Shown here: positions 58,711 through 64,000 of the stretch, piece by piece | Layout of the letters: the number at the start of each line of letters is the position of its first letter | How positions within the stretch are numbered: position 1 is the stretch's first letter | Assembly (NCBI RefSeq): GCF_030348825.1 | Contig: NZ_JAUCES010000005.1 | Coordinates: 744,001 to 808,000, forward strand | DNA length: 64,000 nt | Direction of reading: 5' to 3' | Origin: Fictibacillus sp. b24 | Lineage (GTDB): Bacteria; Bacillota; Bacilli; Bacillales; Fictibacillaceae | Made by a program: the position numbers and the translations under genes | Notes under the pieces: model-generated | Seen by the model: only the letters and a program-made list of their open reading frames with translations | Databases searched by the model: none | What the model was told of the DNA's origin: nothing

Positions 58711-59712
58711 CTAAGGAAGCAGGTCTTCTTTAGTGGTTATATTTTTGACCAGGTCGTCTAGATGATAGATGCGAGATTTTCGGTTGCCGGTGAACGGGAG
58801 GTTGAGAGATTTTAGAATGTGATAACCTTGACTGGTTGAAGGCAAGTTGAGGAATTCTTTACATTTCTTGTTGGTTATCGTCATGGAAACGAGAAGCGCA
58901 TAATCTAGTAATGCCGATTCGTGAGCATTTTTATATACTTTTCTGCACTTTGAACAATACCAACTTCTTTGGAGACGTTTTAAAAATGCCATATCACATT
59001 TCGGACAAAACACACCTTTTAATAGAGAGTCAGGATTGATTTGAAACTTTTGGCACACATCGGGGTTTTCAGGTGTGTGATGTTTTAAAAGATGCTTAAT
59101 TATTCTTTTTATTTCTTTTGCTTGGAGTATTTCTTTTTGGTGTTTGTTGCTTACCTCATCAAATTTAGAAACTATCCCTGAGCTTTTTATTATTTTCGAG
59201 CGAGCTTCTTTATAGGCAGGAGAGAATTCTGTTATCGTAGTTGGATTCGTAATTACCACGAGGGATTCGATAGGTATAGTCAGAGATTTGAGATTTTTTA
59301 AAATAGACATCAAGTGATAAGACTGTCGTTTCACTTGCTCAACCGGGTTATCAAACCCTTCTCGTTGAGCATTATACGTTCGAATCATAGGATCATAGGA
59401 GCTCTCAAAATATAAGTGTCCGGCGATATTCTTACATTCAATAATAAGAAGAAAGTTCGGTGTAATAATAAGTGTGTCCATTTGAAAAAAGTAATCTTGA
59501 TGCAAAATCCTTAATCCATGAAGAATACTGAGGTTGTTTGGTGGCAAGTAACGATAAAAATAATCCATAGACTGTTCACCGCGATAGCCAGAAACAAATT
59601 TTCTGAGTGCATCGCGAATTTCTTCTCTTTTTTCATCCAAAAGAGGTGATCGCTTTAAAAGTGACTCCAACTTATTAATAATAATGGGCTGAGAACGGTG
59701 TTTTATTATCAA
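58711..59712 (-). CDS. NERD-domain protein with zinc ribbon
   Basis: This protein of about 333 aa starts at the TTG at 59712, 6 bases after AGGAGG. The longer frame runs through that site. The NERD nuclease-related core is visible: GYRGEQSMDYF, HQDYFFQMDTLIITPNFLLIIECKN (in parts; Asp and Glu-Cys-Lys are the catalytic-type residues). Near residue 235 a four-Cys ribbon (CPKC ... CSKC) follows, then a C-terminal helical domain. NERD proteins are thought to act on DNA, but the role is not known. A hairpin (CCACTAAAG / CTTAGTGG) near 58710-58735 overlaps its stop. Confidence 0.82.
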   Translation of the reverse strand: MIIKHRSQPIIINKLESLLKRSPLLDEKREEIRDALRKFVSGYRGEQSMDYFYRYLPPNNLSILHGLRILHQDYFFQMDTLIITPNFLLIIECKNIAGHLYFESSYDPMIRTYNAQREGFDNPVEQVKRQSYHLMSILKNLKSLTIPIESLVVITNPTTITEFSPAYKEARSKIIKSSGIVSKFDEVSNKHQKEILQAKEIKRIIKHLLKHHTPENPDVCQKFQINPDSLLKGVFCPKCDMAFLKRLQRSWYCSKCRKVYKNAHESALLDYALLVSMTITNKKCKEFLNLPSTSQGYHILKSLNLPFTGNRKSRIYHLDDLVKNITTKEDLLP

Positions 59713-59830
59713 AATGAGCCTCCTGATACACTTTTTTTCTATTTTGAAGGTTCTTCGGAAGGCGAACAAACGTTAAAATAGCCATTTACAGCAGGTTGAG
59801 ATCATGGATTTTATGGTGACCTGCATTATA

Positions 59831-59920
59831 TTCACGATAATTAAAATATATTCACGTTAATTTCAATAATTTCACGTTAATCTAATTATATTCACGTTAA
59901 TTGAATTAATTTCACGTTAG
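59831..59920. repeat. Five-unit iteron-like array, exact 20-bp period (TTCACGTTAA)
   Basis: TTCACGWTAA-type units start at 59831, 59851, 59871, 59891 and 59911. The spacing is exactly 20 bp each time, with AT-rich spacers. The core is TTCACGTTAAT, and the first and last units have one change each. It lies between the divergent NERD gene and yvjA. No gene overlaps it. Nothing else is seen between 59713 and 60147. Confidence 0.88.
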
Positions 59921-60147
59921 TCGATTTTTCGACATACCTCAACAAGTTGCGACACCAGAACAAATCACACTAGCGCCACCGAGTTCGCCAGCACCCCTAA
60001 CAGAACATCACTTCAAACCCACTTCACCTCATCACCGCGGCACTAAGGTCGCATTTACAAGGGTATACTGTGATTGGTATACTTTTTTCGGCTAAAATGA
60101 AATTGAAAAGAAATTCCTTATGAAAGTTTGAGGGTTAACAGACAGCG

Positions 60148-61020
60148 ATGATGATGGCAATGCGAAAACGACGCGGGATTTTACACCCAACGGTTGAACT
60201 TATTTTAGAATATGTATATGTAGTGATTGGATCAGGGCTCGTGGCACTGGCTTTCTCGGTGTTCTTGCTGCCAAACCAGATTGCCTCTGGCGGCGTGAGC
60301 GGAATATCGACGATTCTATACGGACTCTTTCAATGGAAACCTTCTATTGTGCAGTGGAGTTTAAACATTCCGCTTTTCTTTGCGGGTCTCTTTTTCCTAG
60401 GCAGACGATTCGGTGCGAAAACGCTTGTTGGAACGATTGTGCTTCCGTTCTTCGTCTTTATTTTTGAAGAGTGGGGGGCGGCGACGGAAGATCCGTTGCT
60501 TGGAGCGATTTTCGGCGGACTTGGGATTGGAGCGGGACTTGGAATCGTATTCCGAGGAAAAGCTTCCACTGGTGGTGTTGACCTGCTTGCTCAGATCGTC
60601 CACAAATACACTGGAGCATCACTCGGATCGATCATTCTCCTTATTGACGGTACGATTGTTACAGCATCAGCACTTTTCTTCGGAATCGAGCAAGCACTGT
60701 ATGCACTGATCGCGATGTTCATTACGGCGAAAACAATAGATGTGGTGCAGATCGGACTCGGTACGACGAAAATGGCGCTTATCATTTCTGATCAAGAAGA
60801 TGAGCTGCGTCAAGGGATTCTTACACACATCTATCGCGGCGTTACGAAGATTAATGCTTTTGGCGGTTATACGCAAGATGAACGTCCGATGCTGATGGTG
60901 GTTGTGGCACAATATGAAGTTACGAAATTAAAACAATATGTAAAAAGCGTGGATCCATCCGCCTTCGTTATCGTTGTTAACGCGAACGAGGTGCTAGGAG
61001 AAGGATTCAAACGTGGTTAA
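60148..61020 (+). CDS. yvjA: YitT-family membrane protein YvjA (DUF161/DUF2179)
   Basis: This 290-aa protein has five to six helices in the first 200 residues (VIGSGLVALAFSVFLLPNQIASGGVSGISTIL; FGGLGIGAGLGIVFRGKASTGGVDLLAQIV, in parts) and a soluble C-terminal DUF2179 domain (TKMALIISDQEDELRQGIL ... RGVTKINAFGGYTQDERPML). This is the standard YitT layout. YvjA precedes ftsE-ftsX in B. subtilis, so the symbol is given by synteny. The transported or sensed molecule is unknown. A terminator follows. Confidence 0.9.
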   Translation: MMMAMRKRRGILHPTVELILEYVYVVIGSGLVALAFSVFLLPNQIASGGVSGISTILYGLFQWKPSIVQWSLNIPLFFAGLFFLGRRFGAKTLVGTIVLPFFVFIFEEWGAATEDPLLGAIFGGLGIGAGLGIVFRGKASTGGVDLLAQIVHKYTGASLGSIILLIDGTIVTASALFFGIEQALYALIAMFITAKTIDVVQIGLGTTKMALIISDQEDELRQGILTHIYRGVTKINAFGGYTQDERPMLMVVVAQYEVTKLKQYVKSVDPSAFVIVVNANEVLGEGFKRG

Positions 61021-61023
61021 ATT

Positions 61024-61053
61024 CCAGCCGAAACGCAACTCGGCTGGTTTTTC
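61024..61053 (+). terminator. Terminator of yvjA
   Basis: CCAGCCGA (61024-61031) pairs with TCGGCTGG (61040-61047), followed by TTTTT. Confidence 0.92.
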
Positions 61054-61457
61054 TATTTTACTGGGACTTTTGTCACGAATGTGCCCTTCTTACTACAAAT
61101 AACCCCGTCTTAACCGATAAAAGACAGCGTATAACACGTTAAATTAGGACTAAATCTTATTTCAATGGTCGACTTTAGGACCTGAGTGTCGAAAAGTTTA
61201 TCTGCAGGTTTTTTGTGATTATGAAGGATTAAAGCGAATCGTGTCGTATTTTTGATACTACAGAATCTAGAAATCATGACCATTGTCCCTTGAATGAGGG
61301 AAGATGAAACACAACTGTAATAAAATTGTCAGTTACAGATGTTATAATAGTTATTGCGGAAAAAAACTGACATTTATCGCGCTATTGTCGAAAGACTTCT
61401 ATATATAGTTGATGAATAGGGAAATATTTTTTTGGGGTAGTAAGGAAGTGATTTAGA
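61054..61457 (+). other. 404-bp gap before ftsE
   Basis: No gene is seen. A clear -10 hexamer TATAAT lies at 61343-61348, but no good -35 sits 16-18 bp upstream (TTGTCA is only 11 bp away). It probably holds the ftsEX promoter and gives a leader of about 100 bases. Confidence 0.5.
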
Positions 61458-62144
61458 TTGATAGAAATGATTGATGTATGGAAAACATATCCGAACGGTG
61501 TTATGGCACTCAACGGAATTGACGTCTACATAGATAAAGGTGAATTTGTATATGTAGTCGGACCAAGTGGTGCTGGTAAATCTACATTTATAAAATGTAT
61601 GTATCGAGAAGAAAAGCCAACACAGGGTTCTATTATTATTAACGGCACGAACCTTGCTAAAGTAAAAGAAAGACAAATTCCTAAAGTACGCAGAAAGATG
61701 GGCGTAATCTTCCAGGACTTTAAACTATTACCGCGTTTAACGGTATATGAAAACGTAGCATTTGCACTTGAAGTTATCGAAGAATCGCCAAAAGTGATCA
61801 GAGAACGTGTTATGGAAGTTCTTGATCTCGTAAAACTGAAAAACAAAGCGCGCATGTTCCCGGACGAACTATCTGGTGGAGAGCAGCAGCGTGTATCCAT
61901 CGCACGTTCTATTGTGAATCACCCGCCAGTTGTTATAGCGGATGAGCCGACAGGTAACCTTGATCCTGAAACAGCTTGGGAGATCATGGACATCTTTAAA
62001 GAGATCAATGCCCGTGGAACGACAGTTGTTATGGCAACTCACAATAAAGAAATCGTAAATACAATCACAAAGCGCGTAATTGCCATTGAAGGCGGCCGAA
62101 TTGTACGTGATGAGGCGAAGGGGGATTACGGCTATGAAGATTAG
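61458..62144 (+). CDS. ftsE: Cell division ATP-binding protein FtsE
   Basis: This 228-aa ABC ATPase works with FtsX. It has Walker A VGPSGAGKSTFIK near residue 35, the Q-loop FQDFKLLPRLTVYENVAFALEV, the signature LSGGEQQRVSIARSI, Walker B VVIADEPTGNLDPE and the H-loop MATHNKEIV. The start is the TTG at 61458 (MIEMIDVWKTYPNG), with AAGGAAGTGAT upstream, the same N-terminus as B. subtilis FtsE. It overlaps ftsX by 11 bases. In Gram-positives FtsEX activates a peptidoglycan hydrolase from across the membrane. Confidence 0.96.
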   Translation: MIEMIDVWKTYPNGVMALNGIDVYIDKGEFVYVVGPSGAGKSTFIKCMYREEKPTQGSIIINGTNLAKVKERQIPKVRRKMGVIFQDFKLLPRLTVYENVAFALEVIEESPKVIRERVMEVLDLVKLKNKARMFPDELSGGEQQRVSIARSIVNHPPVVIADEPTGNLDPETAWEIMDIFKEINARGTTVVMATHNKEIVNTITKRVIAIEGGRIVRDEAKGDYGYED

Positions 62145-63027
62145 AACATTAAAACGACATTTTGTTGAAGCATTCAAGAGCATGGGAAGAAACGGCTGGA
62201 TGTCCTTTGCTTCCATCTCTGCAGTAACGGTAACATTGCTTTTAGTTAGTGTATTCTTGGCCATTCTTTTGAACATTAACTTTATTGCAAGTCAGATAGA
62301 AGACGATGTTCAGATTAGAGCGTATATCGAAAGAACTGAAAAGCCTGAGAACTATGCGGCTTACCAAAAAGACCTCGAGAAACTTGATAAAGTGAAAACG
62401 GTAGAGTACCAATCAAAAGAAGAAGGTCTTGATGAATTGATTGAAAGTCTTGGAGATGAAGGGGAAGCCTTTTCATCACTAAAAAATGAGAACCCATTGC
62501 GAGATGCGTTTATCATTTATACCGAAAAGCCGCAAGATACGGCTGCAGTTGCAAAAGAAGTTGATAAGCTAAAATTTGTAAACAAAGTTGAGTATGGAAA
62601 AGGGACAGTCGAAAAACTATTTAAAGTTACGGATGTTGCCCGCAACGTTGGGATTGTACTCGTGTTAGGACTAGTATTCACAGCGATGTTCCTTATCTCA
62701 AATACGATAAAATTAACGATTGTTACACGACGCCGCGAGATTGAAATTATGAAACTCGTTGGTGCGACAAATGGATTTATCCGCTGGCCGTTCTTCATTG
62801 AAGGATTTGCTCTAGGTGTAGCCGGTGCTTTCCTTCCAATAATCGTGATCGCGGTTGGATATCAAGCCATTTTCGATATCGTGAATCAAAAATTAGGGAC
62901 AGTATTTATTGAGCTATTGCCAGTAACACCGCTTATCCCTCAGCTATCACTATTGATGCTGTTAATCGGTGGAGTTATCGGCGTATGGGGAAGCTTAACG
63001 TCTGTCCGTAAATTCTTGAAGATTTAA
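62134..63027 (+). CDS. ftsX: Cell division membrane protein FtsX
   Basis: This 297-aa protein from ATG 62134 has an N-terminal cytosolic tail (MKIRTLKRHFVEAFKSMGRNGWM) and helix 1 (SISAVTVTLLLVSVFLAILL). The extracellular loop covers about 110 residues (KPENYAAYQKDLEKLDKVKTVEYQSKEEGLDEL, in parts) and binds the hydrolase partner. Three C-terminal helices carry the FtsX motif TIKLTIVTRRREIEIMKLVGATNGFIRWPF (in parts). The frame from 62080 lies inside ftsE and is not the start. Confidence 0.96.
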   Translation: MKIRTLKRHFVEAFKSMGRNGWMSFASISAVTVTLLLVSVFLAILLNINFIASQIEDDVQIRAYIERTEKPENYAAYQKDLEKLDKVKTVEYQSKEEGLDELIESLGDEGEAFSSLKNENPLRDAFIIYTEKPQDTAAVAKEVDKLKFVNKVEYGKGTVEKLFKVTDVARNVGIVLVLGLVFTAMFLISNTIKLTIVTRRREIEIMKLVGATNGFIRWPFFIEGFALGVAGAFLPIIVIAVGYQAIFDIVNQKLGTVFIELLPVTPLIPQLSLLMLLIGGVIGVWGSLTSVRKFLKI

Positions 63028-63098
63028 GTAAAGATCGCAGAAATAAAGAAATCCAAGAAAAACGAAACAACTCAATAGGGGTTAGGGGAGGAAAACGA

Positions 63099-64000
63099 AT
63101 GAAAAGGAAAGTGGTTGGAACAGTGCTATCGTTAAGTTTGGCACTGGGCGCTTTTACCGTGTATCACTCTGAATCCGTCGTTCACGCGGAATCTTTATCA
63201 AGCATCAAGAAAAAACAACAAGAAAATGCAAAGAAAGCTAAGGACTCACAAGCTAAGCTGGATGCTAACAAAAGCAGTCAAGCTGCTGTAGAACAAGAAA
63301 TCGCACGAATCGATCAGGTTTCTACTGACACAGATTTAAAAATTCAGACAAAGCAAACTGAGATAACGAAAACAAAAACAGAGATTTCAGTATTAAAAGG
63401 TGAAATCGCAGTCGTTCAAAAGCGAATCGACGAGCGTGACAAACTTTTAAAAGAACGTGTTAATTCGATGTATGAATCAGGCGGAGCTGTTTCTTACTTA
63501 GAAGTTGTTCTAGGTTCGAAAGACTTTGGTGATTTTTTAGATCGTGTTCTAGCATTGAACATGATTGCAGAACAAGACCGCCAGCTTTTAGAAGAACAGA
63601 AGAAAGATAAAGAACTTCTTGAAGTAAAGATGGCATCTGTTGAGAAGAAACTAAACAATCTTCAACAAGCGATGCAAGAATTGCAAAAACTTCAGCAGCA
63701 GTTAAAAGCTCAAATGGCGGAAAAAGCGCGTTTGATGGCTTCTCTTGAAAAAGAAGAAGACCAACTTCATGCAGAAGCACACAAGATTGAAAATGAAGGT
63801 GCCCTTCTAAAAGCACAGGAAGACGCATTCCGTGCTGAGCAGGCACGTGCAGCGGCAAGGGAAAAAGCGGCTCGTGAATCTTCATCTAGTGGTTCAGCTC
63901 CATCTACGGGACCTGTTTCAGGTAACGGCATGATCATCAAACCAGCAGCTGGACGTGTGACTTCTGGCTTTGGTAACAGAAGCAGCGGTATGCATGAAGG
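63099..64000 (+). CDS. EnvC/PcsB-like murein hydrolase (M23), cut by window end
   Basis: The gene starts at ATG 63099 (GGGGAGG 7 bases upstream) and has no stop before the window ends (300 codons visible). The signal peptide runs to about residue 31 (VVHA-E). A long coiled coil covers about residues 35-260 (KKQQENAKKAKDSQ ... EKARLMASLEKEEDQLHAEA). After a Ser/Pro linker the M23 peptidase domain begins: IIKPAAGRVTSGFGNRSSGMHEG, whose His is a zinc ligand. The position right after ftsX and the coiled coil plus M23 layout fit a hydrolase that FtsEX switches on. Confidence 0.92.
   Translation, partial: MKRKVVGTVLSLSLALGAFTVYHSESVVHAESLSSIKKKQQENAKKAKDSQAKLDANKSSQAAVEQEIARIDQVSTDTDLKIQTKQTEITKTKTEISVLKGEIAVVQKRIDERDKLLKERVNSMYESGGAVSYLEVVLGSKDFGDFLDRVLALNMIAEQDRQLLEEQKKDKELLEVKMASVEKKLNNLQQAMQELQKLQQQLKAQMAEKARLMASLEKEEDQLHAEAHKIENEGALLKAQEDAFRAEQARAAAREKAARESSSSGSAPSTGPVSGNGMIIKPAAGRVTSGFGNRSSGMHE

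Overview
The window is a low-GC, densely coded stretch of a motile, endospore-former-like Bacillota genome, most likely Bacillaceae. A Fictibacillus-like genus is my guess, not shown by the sequence. The assignment rests on gene order. The Bacillus subtilis backbone flgL-yviE-fliW-csrA-hag, flaG-fliD-fliS-fliT, hpf-secA-prfB, yvjA-ftsE-ftsX is present in order and on one strand. It is interrupted by several inserted blocks. No rRNA, tRNA, CRISPR array or intact mobile element was found.

Region 1 (1-9.9 kb) is the flagellar filament region: flgL (lacking only its first base), yviE, the FliW-CsrA switch and hag with a CsrA-binding hairpin in its leader. Next come a FliK-like/FlhB-like pair, a divergent FliS-like chaperone, a second very long flagellin (610 aa), YaaR and YjfB. 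Three transcription units here start with sigma-D promoters of the same layout (TAAA, 15 bp, CCGATAT), and a weaker one precedes flaG.

Region 2 (10.3-23.7 kb) is a type IV pilus cluster placed inside the flagellar locus. Three minor-pilin-like genes are on the minus strand. On the plus strand are an acidic FimV-like membrane protein, a PRC-barrel protein, a VanW-like protein with a Pro-Tyr tract, then PilB, PilT, PilC, PilA, PilM, PilN and PilO. Two long back-to-back hairpins separate pilA from pilMNO. No prepilin peptidase gene is present. Region 3 (23.7-28.6 kb) holds an OatA-like acyltransferase and flaG-fliD-fliS-fliT.

Region 4 (28.7-36.5 kb) is accessory. It has an AAA ATPase, an AT-rich island with small orphan genes, a possible structured RNA and a terminase fragment, then citA/citR, a YqhV-like protein, a DUF819 transporter and two cold-shock genes. 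Region 5 (36.7-50.9 kb) carries hpf (with a combined sigma-H/sigma-B promoter), a large secreted propeller protein, an acyltransferase, a DinB protein, a dihydroorotate-dehydrogenase/membrane fusion, an acyl-CoA ligase with a cre site, secA and prfB (with the programmed frameshift). Region 6 (51-64 kb) holds a small new ORF, a PhoX-TatA-TatC cassette, a large subtilisin-like protease, a NERD protein, YvjA, FtsE, FtsX and the start of an M23 hydrolase that FtsEX probably controls.

The most unusual non-coding signal is a set of four intergenic arrays with 20-21 bp period (about 33.8, 46.2, 53.7 and 59.8 kb). Each has its own consensus. A known type of GC-rich Bacillus intergenic repeat also occurs twice (41.5 and 51.0 kb).
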